The notes under the pieces are model-generated. The model did no database searches. It saw only the letters and a list, made by a program, of their open reading frames with translations, and had not been told where the DNA came from. Of a stretch of 19,403 nucleotides of DNA, positions 1 to 6,966 are shown piece after piece. Each line of letters starts with the position of its first letter. Position 1 is the first letter of the stretch. The stretch spans positions 1 through 19,403 of the forward strand of contig CAZOFW010000010.1 in assembly GCA_964579365.1 (NCBI GenBank), in the 5' to 3' direction. The DNA comes from JAKPKF01 sp964579365. Lineage in GTDB: Bacteria; Patescibacteriota; Dojkabacteria; SC72. The position numbers and the translations under genes were made by a program.

Positions 1-354
1 GAAGAAGTAAAAATTGGAGACGAGATAAAGGGTGAGACATTTACAGTAGGAGAGAAAGTTACAGTTACAGGGATATCTAAAGGAAAAGGTTTTGCAGGAG
101 TAGTAAAAAGATGGAGATTTAAAGGTGGAAAGAGAACCAGAGGACAATCAGACAGATTGAGAGCACCAGGTTCCATTGGTGCAGGTACTGATCCAGGTAG
201 AGTTCTTAAAGGTAAGAAGATGGGTGGAAGAATGGGACAAGATACAGTAACAATCAAAGATAAAGAAATCATTGATATTAAAGAGAACTACGTTTTAATC
301 TCAGGACCTGTTCCAGGACCAAAGGAATCAGTAGTTTCAATATTTACAGAATAA
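1..354 (+). CDS. rplC: 50S ribosomal protein L3 (uL3), C-terminal part
   Basis: This is the 3' end of an open frame that enters from the left edge; 117 codons and a TAA are visible. L3 is an early-assembling large-subunit protein whose long loop reaches towards the peptidyl-transferase centre. The L3 signatures SKGKGFAGVVKRW (about residues 26-38), then APGSIGAGTDPGR and GKKMGGRMG are plain. In E. coli L3 the glutamine methylated by PrmB follows PGSIG; here that place is Ala, so this modification is unlikely. The gene is followed after 1 bp by rplD, as in the S10 operon. Its start and the operon promoter lie outside the window. Confidence 0.97.
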   Translation, partial: EEVKIGDEIKGETFTVGEKVTVTGISKGKGFAGVVKRWRFKGGKRTRGQSDRLRAPGSIGAGTDPGRVLKGKKMGGRMGQDTVTIKDKEIIDIKENYVLISGPVPGPKESVVSIFTE

Positions 355-355
355 T

Positions 356-964
356 ATGGCAGAGAAAAAAGTAACAAAAACAACTGAAGAAAAGAAGGTC
401 TCCCTAAACAAAAATGTCTGGGAAGTACCATATAACGCAGATTTAGTAACTCAGGTATTAGGAGTTTACTTTAGTAATGAAAGAAAAGGAACTTCAAATG
501 CAAAAACAAGAGGAGATGTAAGTGGAGGTGGTATCAAACCATGGAGACAAAAAGGAACTGGTAGAGCTAGATCTGGTTCTATAAGATCCCCACTTTGGGT
601 TGGTGGAGGTGTTACATTTGTACCAAACAACAGAAACTGGTCTAAGAGAATAAATAAAGGTATGGCAAGAAAAGCAACCTGTATTATGCTTTCTGAAAGA
701 TTGAGAAAAGAAGAATTAGAATTTGTAAATATTGCATCAACAGAGATGACAAAGATTAGAAAAAACATAGAAGGAGACAAACATACAAGAATAATGGTTA
801 TAACAGATGACACAAAGGTAATAGCTGCACTTAGAAATATGGAAAAGATAATAACAATGACAAGTAACAAAGTTAATGCAAAGCACCTTGCTTCTACAAA
901 GAAAATCTTGATAGACAATGGTGTAGTTAAGGTATTAGAAGAAAGATTAACAAATGGAAAATAA
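356..964 (+). CDS. rplD: 50S ribosomal protein L4 (uL4)
   Basis: 202 residues, the usual length. L4 binds 23S rRNA and lines the exit tunnel; in E. coli it also represses its own S10 operon, which is not shown here. The conserved tunnel loop is visible around residues 62-90 (WRQKGTGRARSGSIRSPLW followed by GGGVTFVP). The ATG lies 1 bp after the rplC stop and has no Shine-Dalgarno (SD) sequence (upstream bases are ACAGAATAAT). The last 11 bp overlap the start of rplW, so the two are probably translationally coupled. Confidence 0.98.
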   Translation: MAEKKVTKTTEEKKVSLNKNVWEVPYNADLVTQVLGVYFSNERKGTSNAKTRGDVSGGGIKPWRQKGTGRARSGSIRSPLWVGGGVTFVPNNRNWSKRINKGMARKATCIMLSERLRKEELEFVNIASTEMTKIRKNIEGDKHTRIMVITDDTKVIAALRNMEKIITMTSNKVNAKHLASTKKILIDNGVVKVLEERLTNGK

Positions 965-1247
965 AAATATTGAACTACAACCAGTAATATCCGAAAAGAG
1001 CTATAGCATTGCTAATGCTCAGAACAAATACACATTCATAGTAGATAGAGGAATTAACAAAATTGAAGTAGGAAAAGCAGTAGAAACAAAATACAAAGTA
1101 AAAGTAGAGAAAGTAAACAGTACAGTTAGACCTGGCAAAGGATTTAAGAATTGGAAGACAAATAAGTCATACAGAAAATCAGACAAGGTTAAATATACTG
1201 TTACCTTGAAAAAAGGAGATAAAATAGATGAATTTTTAGCTAAATAA
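954..1247 (+). CDS. rplW: 50S ribosomal protein L23 (uL23)
   Basis: 97 residues, typical for L23, which sits beside the peptide exit and docks trigger factor and SRP. The N-terminal PVISEKSYSIA motif (residues 10-20), the YTFIVDRGINKIEVGKAVE segment and the central loop RPGKGFKNWKTNKSYRKSDK match the family. Its start lies inside the 3' end of rplD in another frame (11 bp overlap), and the position upstream of rplB is canonical. No SD is visible, only a purine-rich AGAAAGATTAACAA stretch. Confidence 0.97.
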   Translation: MENKNIELQPVISEKSYSIANAQNKYTFIVDRGINKIEVGKAVETKYKVKVEKVNSTVRPGKGFKNWKTNKSYRKSDKVKYTVTLKKGDKIDEFLAK

Positions 1248-1249
1248 TT

Positions 1250-2101
1250 ATGTCAGTAAGAGATTTTAAACCTACAACTTCGACACGCAGAGGAACAAAG
1301 CTTGATGACAGGTCTACATTAAAGAAGACTAAAGGTTTAAGAGGATTGACTATTGCTAAAAAACAGAATGCTGGTAGAAACAATATGGGAAAGATTACTG
1401 TCAGACATCGAGGTGGTGGTTTTAAGAGAAGAATAAGAATAGTTGACTTTAAGAGAGATAAATTTGGTATCCCTGGAAAAGTCGAAGGTTTTTACTTTGA
1501 TCCTAATAGAACAGCATATTTAGCACTTTTACTGTATGCAGATGGTGACAAGAGATATATAATTGCTCCAAAGGGAGTCAAAGTAGGAGATACATTGGTT
1601 TCTGGAGAGAAGGCAGATATCTTACCTGGTAATTCAATGATGGTAAAAAATATACCTTCTGGTACTATCGTTCACTGTGTAGAAAATACACCTAAAAAGG
1701 GTGCTACATTTGGAAGATCTGCAGGTGGTGCAATCGTTGTACAGGGTCCAGATGCTACTGGAAAGTATGTACAGTTAAAGATGCCATCTGGAGAAATTAG
1801 ATTGGTATACGGAGAATGTATGGCAACAATTGGTTTGGTAGGAAATGAAGATAAGGTCAATGTAAAGTTAGGAAAAGCAGGAAGAAAGAGAAACTTAGGA
1901 TGGAGACCAACAGTAAGAGGTATGGCTATGCACGCAGTACAACATCCACATGGTGGTGGAGAAGGAAAAGGACAGGTTGGTGGACATGCTAAAGATATTT
2001 GGGGACATAGAATTGGTACTAGAACTAGACATAACAGTATGACTGAGAAGTTCATTATAAAGACAAGAAGAACTAAGAACAGACCGTTTGCTAAGAAATA
2101 A
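1250..2101 (+). CDS. rplB: 50S ribosomal protein L2 (uL2)
   Basis: 283 residues, the normal length. L2 binds 23S rRNA domain IV and is needed for subunit association and peptidyl-transferase activity. The RNA-binding motif GRNNMGKITVRHRGGGFKRR (residues 42-61) and the HPHGGGEG loop (232-239) are present. Just before that loop the near-universal MNPVDHPHGGG sequence reads MHAVQHPHGGG (227-237), so Asn, Pro and Asp are replaced while both His residues remain. The frame is intact on both sides, so this is not a local frameshift. The start is 2 bp after the rplW stop and lacks an SD. Confidence 0.98.
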   Translation: MSVRDFKPTTSTRRGTKLDDRSTLKKTKGLRGLTIAKKQNAGRNNMGKITVRHRGGGFKRRIRIVDFKRDKFGIPGKVEGFYFDPNRTAYLALLLYADGDKRYIIAPKGVKVGDTLVSGEKADILPGNSMMVKNIPSGTIVHCVENTPKKGATFGRSAGGAIVVQGPDATGKYVQLKMPSGEIRLVYGECMATIGLVGNEDKVNVKLGKAGRKRNLGWRPTVRGMAMHAVQHPHGGGEGKGQVGGHAKDIWGHRIGTRTRHNSMTEKFIIKTRRTKNRPFAKK

Positions 2102-2118
2102 TTTATTGAGTAATTAGA

Positions 2119-2424
2119 ATGTCAAGATCACTAAAAAAAGGACCATATACAGATGAAAAATTGATGAAGAAGGTTACTATGGCTAGAGATAGTGGTAAGA
2201 TGACCCCAATTAAGACATGGGCTAGAGCATCCACTATAACTCCAGAGATGGTAGGAATGAAATTTTTGGTACACAACGGTAAAAAGCATGAGGAAGTTTT
2301 GGTAATAGAATCAATGATAGGACACAGATTAGGAGAATTTTCTCCTACTAGAAAATTTAGAGGACATGCTAAGAAGGGTAAACTTTCTAAGGTATATGGT
2401 AGTGCAGGTAGATTTGAAGAGTAA
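2119..2424 (+). CDS. rpsS: 30S ribosomal protein S19 (uS19)
   Basis: 101 residues, slightly longer than the common 90-95. S19 is a head protein that forms a complex with S13 near the A-site finger. Diagnostic motifs are MSRSLKKGPYTDEKL (1-15), IKTWARASTI (about 33-42), the VHNGKKH segment and the C-terminal HRLGEFSPTRKFRGHAKKG. It starts 17 bp after rplB and precedes rplV, the standard order. The leader TTTATTGAGTAATTAGA has no SD-like GGAGG. Confidence 0.98.
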   Translation: MSRSLKKGPYTDEKLMKKVTMARDSGKMTPIKTWARASTITPEMVGMKFLVHNGKKHEEVLVIESMIGHRLGEFSPTRKFRGHAKKGKLSKVYGSAGRFEE

Positions 2425-2443
2425 TTAATATATTTAAACCATT

Positions 2444-2785
2444 ATGGAAGAGAAGACAGTACAAGTAAAAGTTAGAGATATAGCACATTCACCACAGAAG
2501 CTTCGACTTGTTGCGGATACTATTAGAGGAAAAAGAGTGGATAAAGCGCTTGATATTTTAATGATACTGAACAAAAAAGGATGTGACATTGTAAAGAAAG
2601 CTGTCCTTTCAGGAATAGCAAATGCAAGAGAGCTACACAGTGTAGATAAAGACGAGTTATTTGTAAGTAAAATATCTGTTGATGAAAGCAGAACTCTAAA
2701 AAGAGTTAGATTTGCATCAAGAGGTAGAACTTCAAGAATAAGTAAGAGAAGATCACATCTTAATTTAGAATTAAAAGTTAAATAA
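2444..2785 (+). CDS. rplV: 50S ribosomal protein L22 (uL22)
   Basis: 113 residues, family-typical. L22 binds all 23S rRNA domains, and its beta-hairpin helps form the exit-tunnel constriction. The N-terminal DIAHSPQKLRLVADTIRGK (about 12-30) and the hairpin region KRVRFASRGRTSRISKRRSH (about 86-105) identify it. Arg/Lys-rich hairpin residues are intact. It sits between rpsS and rpsC as usual, after a 19 bp AT-only spacer with no SD. Confidence 0.97.
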   Translation: MEEKTVQVKVRDIAHSPQKLRLVADTIRGKRVDKALDILMILNKKGCDIVKKAVLSGIANARELHSVDKDELFVSKISVDESRTLKRVRFASRGRTSRISKRRSHLNLELKVK

Positions 2786-2787
2786 CC

Positions 2788-3435
2788 ATGGGAAGAAAGG
2801 TCAATCCAATTGCAATTAGAATGGGAATAAACAAAGGATGGAATGCTGTCTGGTATTCAGACAAAAAGAACTTCCCTAGACTCTTTATGCAGGATCTTAA
2901 GATAGAAGCAAAAATTAAAGAAACAATGAAAGACTCAGGAATAGATAGAGTCGAGATTAATAGATCGGCAAATAAGGTAGAGGTTATTGTCTTTGTAGCA
3001 AGACCAGGAGTAGCAATCGGAAGAGGTGGAGAAGGAATTGACAAATTACAGAAAGAATTAAGAAGAACAACAAAAGCAGATATTGAAATTAAGATAAGAG
3101 AAGTGAAGAAGGCAGATATCTCTGCATCCATTATCGCAAGAGGAATTGCAGATGGCATTGAGAGAAGACAGCCATCTAAACTTCTTGTACAGAGTGCAAA
3201 AGAAAAAGCTATGATGGCAGGTGCAAAAGGATTGAGAATTTGGGTGTCTGGAAGAATCAATAACGCAAGTCAAGCTAGAACAGTAAAAGTAACTGCAGGT
3301 TCTGTACCAGCACAAACATTAAAAGCAGATATAGATTATGCAGAAGAAACAGCAAAAACAATAGATGCAGGACTTATGGGTATAAAAGTTTGGATATACA
3401 AGGGAAATAAAACTGAAGTAGCAAGCGAAGAATAA
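2788..3435 (+). CDS. rpsC: 30S ribosomal protein S3 (uS3)
   Basis: 215 residues, within the usual range. S3 lies at the mRNA entry channel and contributes to helicase activity on incoming mRNA. The N-terminus MGRKVNPIAIRMGINKGWNA fits the family. The KH type 2 domain shows its GxxG loop as GRGG within VAIGRGGEGIDKL (about residues 73-85). The C-terminal domain has the ARGIADGIERRQPSK and KGLRIWVSGRINNA blocks. Start is 2 bp after the rplV stop (TAACCATG), with no SD. The tail is short and acidic (VASEE). Confidence 0.98.
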   Translation: MGRKVNPIAIRMGINKGWNAVWYSDKKNFPRLFMQDLKIEAKIKETMKDSGIDRVEINRSANKVEVIVFVARPGVAIGRGGEGIDKLQKELRRTTKADIEIKIREVKKADISASIIARGIADGIERRQPSKLLVQSAKEKAMMAGAKGLRIWVSGRINNASQARTVKVTAGSVPAQTLKADIDYAEETAKTIDAGLMGIKVWIYKGNKTEVASEE

Positions 3436-3454
3436 TATATTAATATAAAGAACT

Positions 3455-3868
3455 ATGTTAGAGCCACGTAAAAGAAAATACAGAAAAGAATTCAGAGGCA
3501 AAATGGGAGGAGTAGCATCCTCAAACAATGAAGTTGTCTTTGGAGATTACGGGCTTAAAGCTATGGAGAATGGTTGGATTAATGCTAGAGAAATCGAAGC
3601 TGCAAGAAGATCCATAACAAATTTTACAAAAAGAAAAGGAAAAGTATGGATTAAAATATTCCCACACAAACCTTACACAATGAAATCTACAAACAGTAAG
3701 ATGATCGGTGGAAAAGGTGCAGTTGAAGGATACGTAGCTGTAGTAGTACCAGGAACAATACTCTTTGAAATAGGTGGTGTAGATGAGAAAGTAGCAAGAG
3801 AGGCTTTAGGAGTTGGAGCACAGAAACTTTCAATGAAGGTTAAATTTGTACAGAAGAGATTAATATAA
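3455..3868 (+). CDS. rplP: 50S ribosomal protein L16 (uL16)
   Basis: 137 residues, normal. L16 is a late-assembling protein that organises the A-site tRNA binding region. Motifs: MLEPRKRKYRKEFRGKMGG (1-19; the usual LMPKR reads LEPRK), FGDYGLKAMENGWINAREIE, GKVWIKIFPHKP and GGKGAVEGYVAVVVPG. In nearly all bacteria rpmC (L29) follows directly, but here the next gene is rpsQ after only 56 bp. The leader is TATTAATATAAAGAACT, without an SD. Confidence 0.98.
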   Translation: MLEPRKRKYRKEFRGKMGGVASSNNEVVFGDYGLKAMENGWINAREIEAARRSITNFTKRKGKVWIKIFPHKPYTMKSTNSKMIGGKGAVEGYVAVVVPGTILFEIGGVDEKVAREALGVGAQKLSMKVKFVQKRLI

Positions 3869-3924
3869 AGCTTGAGTATAAGGACAATAATTGATAGAAT
3901 ACAGGCCGTTATTTAAACAAAAAT
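3869..3924 (+). other. rplP-rpsQ gap where rpmC (L29) would normally be
   Basis: This 56 bp gap is far too short for the usual 60-70-codon L29 gene, and no frame here encodes one. After the rplP TAA the same frame continues for 15 sense codons to a TAA at 3914-3916 (SLSIRTIIDRIQAVI). It has no ATG and no SD. Its resemblance to the helical Arg/Ile-rich C-terminus of L29 is too weak to call a remnant. The gap otherwise holds the AT-rich leader of rpsQ. Confidence 0.6.
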
Positions 3925-4197
3925 ATGGAAAACAACATTAACAAAAAAGGAAGAAAAAAAGAACTACAGGGAGAAGTCGTTAGTAATAAAATGACTAAAA
4001 CTGTAAGAGTAAGGGTTGACTCTGTTGTCAGACATCCTCTTTACCAGAAAGTACAGACTAGAAATAAAGTGTTTTTTGCACATACTGAAAAAGATTTAAA
4101 TATGGGAGATAAGGTCACGATAAGAGAGAGTAAACCATACTCAAAAAATGTTAAATGGATTGTAGTAGAAAAAAAAGATGATACAAAGACAAAGTAG
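3925..4197 (+). CDS. rpsQ: 30S ribosomal protein S17 (uS17)
   Basis: 90 residues, an OB-fold primary binder of the 5' domain of 16S rRNA. Visible motifs: LQGEVVSNKMTKTVRVRVDS (about 14-33), RHPLYQKV, the FFAHTE segment, then MGDKVTIRESKPYSKNVKW in the C-terminal strand. The first dozen residues are an Asn/Lys-rich extension. The ATG is preceded by TTATTTAAACAAAAAT and no SD. The final 20 bp overlap the start of rplN in another frame. It ends with TAG. Confidence 0.97.
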   Translation: MENNINKKGRKKELQGEVVSNKMTKTVRVRVDSVVRHPLYQKVQTRNKVFFAHTEKDLNMGDKVTIRESKPYSKNVKWIVVEKKDDTKTK

Positions 4198-4549
4198 AAT
4201 AACAATTGCAGATAATAGTGGAGCAAAGATAGCCAAAGTATTTGGTATTCCTGGCTCTTCCAAAAGAAGATATGCATATGTAGGTGACATAGTAAATGTC
4301 GCAGTACAGAAAGCAACGCCAAACGCAGGAATAAAAAGACATGATGTAGATAGAGCAGTAATCGTAAGAACACATAAGGAATATAGAAGAAAAGATGGTA
4401 CATACATCAGATTTGATGACAATGCAGGAGTACTAGTAGATCCAAAGAACAAGACACCAAAGGGAACAAGAATATTCGGACCAGTAGCAAGAGAGTTAAA
4501 AGAGAAGGGTTTTGATAAAATAGTTTCTCTTGCACCAGAAGTTTTGTAA
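4178..4549 (+). CDS. rplN: 50S ribosomal protein L14 (uL14)
   Basis: 123 residues, the family length (122). L14 sits at the subunit interface and contacts h14 of 16S rRNA; it is also the docking site of the silencing factor RsfS. MIQRQSRITIADNSGAK at the N-terminus is diagnostic, followed by DIVNVAVQKATPNAGIKR, IRFDDNAGVLVD and GTRIFGPVARELKEKGFDKI. The start at 4178 lies 20 bp inside rpsQ. It is preferred because MIQRQS aligns exactly with the normal N-terminus. Confidence 0.98.
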   Translation: MIQRQSRITIADNSGAKIAKVFGIPGSSKRRYAYVGDIVNVAVQKATPNAGIKRHDVDRAVIVRTHKEYRRKDGTYIRFDDNAGVLVDPKNKTPKGTRIFGPVARELKEKGFDKIVSLAPEVL

Positions 4550-4563
4550 TTAAAGATAAAAAT

Positions 4564-4959
4564 ATGAAGATTAAAAAAGGAGATACAGTAAAAATATTAT
4601 ACGGAAAAGACAACGGAAAGAGTGGTCGTGTTGTTGCTGTAGATTTAGAAAAGAGATTGGTTGTTGTAGAAGGATTGAACATTTACAAAAGACATTTAAA
4701 AGGAGATGGGAAGAAAAGAACATCTGAGATCTTGAGTATCGAGAAACCACTTCCAGTTTCTAAGGTAATGTTGTTATGTCCAATGTGTAATAAAGCAACA
4801 AGAGTAGGATTAAGAAGAGAAGAAAAGAATGTTGTAAGAATATGTAAGAAATGTGGCAAAGATATTGAAGCAAAAAAAGTTGAAAAAGAGGAAGTTAAGA
4901 AAGAACCAGTAAAAGAGAAAAAAGCTAAAAAAGTAACTAAAAAAACAATTAAGAAATAA
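4564..4959 (+). CDS. rplX: 50S ribosomal protein L24 (uL24) with zinc ribbon and lysine-rich tail
   Basis: 131 residues, longer than the common 100-110. L24 is an assembly initiator near the tunnel exit. The KOW motif is at the N-terminus (KKGDTVKILYGKDNGKSGRV, 4-23). A four-cysteine ribbon follows, C72-PM-C75 and C94-KK-C97, the zinc-type form found in part of the L24 family. Residues from about 101 to 131 form a Lys/Glu then Lys-rich tail with no conserved motif, probably disordered and RNA-facing. The leader AATTAAAGATAAAAAT lacks an SD. Confidence 0.97.
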   Translation: MKIKKGDTVKILYGKDNGKSGRVVAVDLEKRLVVVEGLNIYKRHLKGDGKKRTSEILSIEKPLPVSKVMLLCPMCNKATRVGLRREEKNVVRICKKCGKDIEAKKVEKEEVKKEPVKEKKAKKVTKKTIKK

Positions 4960-4961
4960 AG

Positions 4962-5516
4962 ATGGCAAGATTAAGAGAGGAATATAACAATAAAATAAAG
5001 AAAGAATTGATGACAGAGGGTGGATTCAAAAACCCTATGGAGGTTCCTATGCTTAAAAAGATTGTTGTGAACGTAGGTGCTGGAGAAGCAGTAAATAACA
5101 AGACAGCGATAGAGGAAATTGTAGAAATTCTAAGATTAATAACAGGACAGAAACCTCTTGTAAACAAAGCAAAGAAAGCGATCTCTGCATTTAAGATAAG
5201 AGAAGGAATGGAAATAGGAGTATCTGCAACACTAAGAGGTGATAGAATGTGGGAGTTCTTTGATAAGTTGGTAAATGTTGTTCTTCCAAGAACAAAAGAT
5301 TTCAGAGGATTAAATCCAAAGTCTTTTGATGGAGCAGGCAACTATTCATTAGGTGTAGAAGACCATACTGTATTTGTAGAGATAGATCCGAACAATGTAA
5401 CAAAGATAAGAAGCTTGGAAGTAACAATTGTTACCTCTGCGAAAAATGATAAAGATGCGAAGTTACTTTTAGATAAATTTGGGTTCCCTTTCAGAAAAGA
5501 TGTCAACAGAAGCTAA
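4962..5516 (+). CDS. rplE: 50S ribosomal protein L5 (uL5)
   Basis: 184 residues, normal (about 180). L5 binds 5S rRNA in the central protuberance and contacts P-site tRNA and S13. Motifs: NPMEVPMLKKIVVNVGAGEA (25-44), the TGQKPLVNKAKKAISAFKIR segment, GMEIGVSATLRGDRMWEFFD, and the DFRGLNPKSFDGAGNYSLGV block. The C-terminus FPFRKD is typical. The ATG follows the rplX stop by 2 bp, and the 3' end overlaps rpsN by 17 bp. Confidence 0.98.
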   Translation: MARLREEYNNKIKKELMTEGGFKNPMEVPMLKKIVVNVGAGEAVNNKTAIEEIVEILRLITGQKPLVNKAKKAISAFKIREGMEIGVSATLRGDRMWEFFDKLVNVVLPRTKDFRGLNPKSFDGAGNYSLGVEDHTVFVEIDPNNVTKIRSLEVTIVTSAKNDKDAKLLLDKFGFPFRKDVNRS

Positions 5517-5694
5517 AGAATACAAAGCAAGAAAATTGAAAGTAAGTTCTAAATATAGCACAAGAGTTTACAACAGGTGTGAACTATGTGGTAGATCTAG
5601 AGCTTATTTAAGACACTACGGAATCTGTAGAATTTGCTTCAGAAAACTAGCAAGCCAAGGAAAGATCCCAGGTGTTAAGAAAGCTATTTGGTAA
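5500..5694 (+). CDS. rpsN: 30S ribosomal protein S14, zinc-binding type (uS14)
   Basis: 64 residues if translation starts at the ATG at 5500. This fits the 61-residue zinc-type S14 better than the in-frame upstream start at 5479, which would add MGSLSEK from inside rplE. S14 is a head protein that helps assemble S3 and S10. Zinc ligands are C27-x2-C30 and C43-x2-C46 in RCELCGRSRAYLRHYGICRI; the C-terminus GKIPGVKKAIW is diagnostic. The 17 bp overlap with rplE suggests coupling. Confidence 0.96.
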   Translation: MSTEAKEYKARKLKVSSKYSTRVYNRCELCGRSRAYLRHYGICRICFRKLASQGKIPGVKKAIW

Positions 5695-5710
5695 TTTAAA
5701 AATATATACA

Positions 5711-6088
5711 ATGAACGATTTAATAGCCGACCTTTTGGCAAGATTACAAAATGGAATAATGAGAAAGAAAGAGACAGTTGAAGTTGTTAATACCAAGATT
5801 AATAAAGGTATCTTGGATGTATTAAAGATGGAAGAAATGATAAAAGAATATACAGATAATGGAAGAATGTTAGAAGCAGAGATTATGTATGATGGATTAG
5901 AGCCTGTTATCTCTCACTTTGAAAGAGTAAGTAAACCAGGACAGAGAGTATACGTAACTAAGAAAGAGATTGTCCCTATCATGAATGGTAGAGGTATATC
6001 AATAATCAGTACACCAAAGGGCCTTATGTCAGGAGCAATGGCTAAAAGTAAGAGTCTCGGTGGTGAATTAATATGTAAGATTTGGTAG
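5711..6088 (+). CDS. rpsH: 30S ribosomal protein S8 (uS8)
   Basis: 125 residues, slightly shorter than the usual 130. S8 binds the central domain of 16S rRNA; in E. coli it also represses the spc operon, which is untested here. The start at 5711 gives MNDLIADLLARLQNGIMRKK, the standard N-terminus; an upstream in-frame TTG would add an unrelated segment. RVSKPGQRVY (about 81-90) and the C-terminal GRGISIISTPKGLMSGAMAK precede GGELICKIW. It ends with TAG two bases before rplF. Confidence 0.97.
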   Translation: MNDLIADLLARLQNGIMRKKETVEVVNTKINKGILDVLKMEEMIKEYTDNGRMLEAEIMYDGLEPVISHFERVSKPGQRVYVTKKEIVPIMNGRGISIISTPKGLMSGAMAKSKSLGGELICKIW

Positions 6089-6090
6089 TA

Positions 6091-6633
6091 ATGTCTAGAA
6101 TAGGATTAGAGCCAATAACAATTGAAGAAGGAGTAAATGTTTCTGTTAATGGACAGGAGATTGTTGTCTCTAATACAAAAGCTGAGATTAAGATTACATT
6201 ACCAGAGGAATTAACAGTAGAAGTTAAAGAGAACGTCATAAATCTAGGAAGAAAGAATGAAGCAAAGCAATCCAAATCTAACCATGGAACATACAGAATG
6301 TTAGTAGCAAATGCGATTGAAGGGTTGAAAAATGGATTTACAAAAACATTAGAATTGGTAGGAGTTGGATACAGAGCAAGACTTGAAGGTGAGATCTTAG
6401 TAATGAGCCTTGGATGGAATCATCCAGTCAAAATTCAACCATACGAAGGAATTGAAATAGAAGTACCAAATGAGACAAAAATAATAATTAAAGGATATGA
6501 CAAACAGAAAGTTGGAGAATTAGCAGCAAAAATAAGAGGAATAAGAAAACCAGAGCCATACAAGGGGAAAGGAATCAGATATGAGGGTGAGTATGTAAGA
6601 AAGAAAAGTTCTAAATCTAGTGTAGCAGCATAA
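6091..6633 (+). CDS. rplF: 50S ribosomal protein L6 (uL6)
   Basis: 180 residues, normal. L6 lies near the factor-binding site beside the sarcin-ricin loop. I chose the ATG at 6091 (MSRIGLEPITIEEG) over a TTG at 6082 that would lie inside rpsH; family proteins begin with MSRIG. Two tandem L6 alpha-beta domains are present: the first about 10-80, the second from GVGYRARLEG onward. The signature PEPYKGKGIRYEGEYVRKK is near the C-terminus, with a short Ser/Lys tail after it. Confidence 0.97.
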   Translation: MSRIGLEPITIEEGVNVSVNGQEIVVSNTKAEIKITLPEELTVEVKENVINLGRKNEAKQSKSNHGTYRMLVANAIEGLKNGFTKTLELVGVGYRARLEGEILVMSLGWNHPVKIQPYEGIEIEVPNETKIIIKGYDKQKVGELAAKIRGIRKPEPYKGKGIRYEGEYVRKKSSKSSVAA

Positions 6634-6635
6634 AT

Positions 6636-6959
6636 ATGAAAAAAAATAATGACCAAAAAAGACAAAGAAGAAAGTTGCATATTAGAAAAAATCTAAGTGG
6701 AACTGGTATTAAACCAAGAATTTTTGTATTCAAGAGTAACAGATATTTCTATGCTGGCTTAGCAGATGATGACAAGAATATAGTTATTAAGTCCTTAATG
6801 TGTAAGAGAAAAAGTGATGAAATAAAGAAAATGGCTAAAGATTTTGCTAAAATTGCAAACAAGTATGAAAGTGCAGTATTCGATAGAAGTGGATACAGAT
6901 ATCATGGACTAATTGCTCTGTTCGCAGAGGAGTTAAGATCTAATGGAATTAAAATTTAG
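6636..6959 (+). CDS. rplR: 50S ribosomal protein L18 (uL18), short form
   Basis: 107 residues against about 115-120 usually; the N-terminal basic arm is the shorter part. L18 delivers 5S rRNA together with L5. Motifs: RKLHIRKNLSGTGIKPRIFV (12-31, the family R-x-R-V-R-K pattern with SGT), SNRYFYAGLADD, and the C-terminal FDRSGYRYHGLIALFAEELR with a final GIKI. The ATG is 2 bp after rplF and the stop is TAG 7 bp before rpsE. Confidence 0.96.
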   Translation: MKKNNDQKRQRRKLHIRKNLSGTGIKPRIFVFKSNRYFYAGLADDDKNIVIKSLMCKRKSDEIKKMAKDFAKIANKYESAVFDRSGYRYHGLIALFAEELRSNGIKI

Positions 6960-6966
6960 AAATTAA

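Noticed and set aside
4041..4452. Several minus-strand open frames across rpsQ-rplN
   Set aside because: Their Phe/Leu/Tyr-rich products are the mirror of Lys/Arg-rich ribosomal genes in AT-rich DNA; the sense genes are unambiguous.
5479..5499. Earlier start for rpsN adding MGSLSEK
   Set aside because: The added residues lie wholly inside rplE and do not match zinc-type S14, which is about 61 residues; the ATG at 5500 fits.
6082..6090. TTG start for rplF inside rpsH
   Set aside because: The ATG at 6091 gives the conserved MSRIG N-terminus and a clean 2 bp gap.
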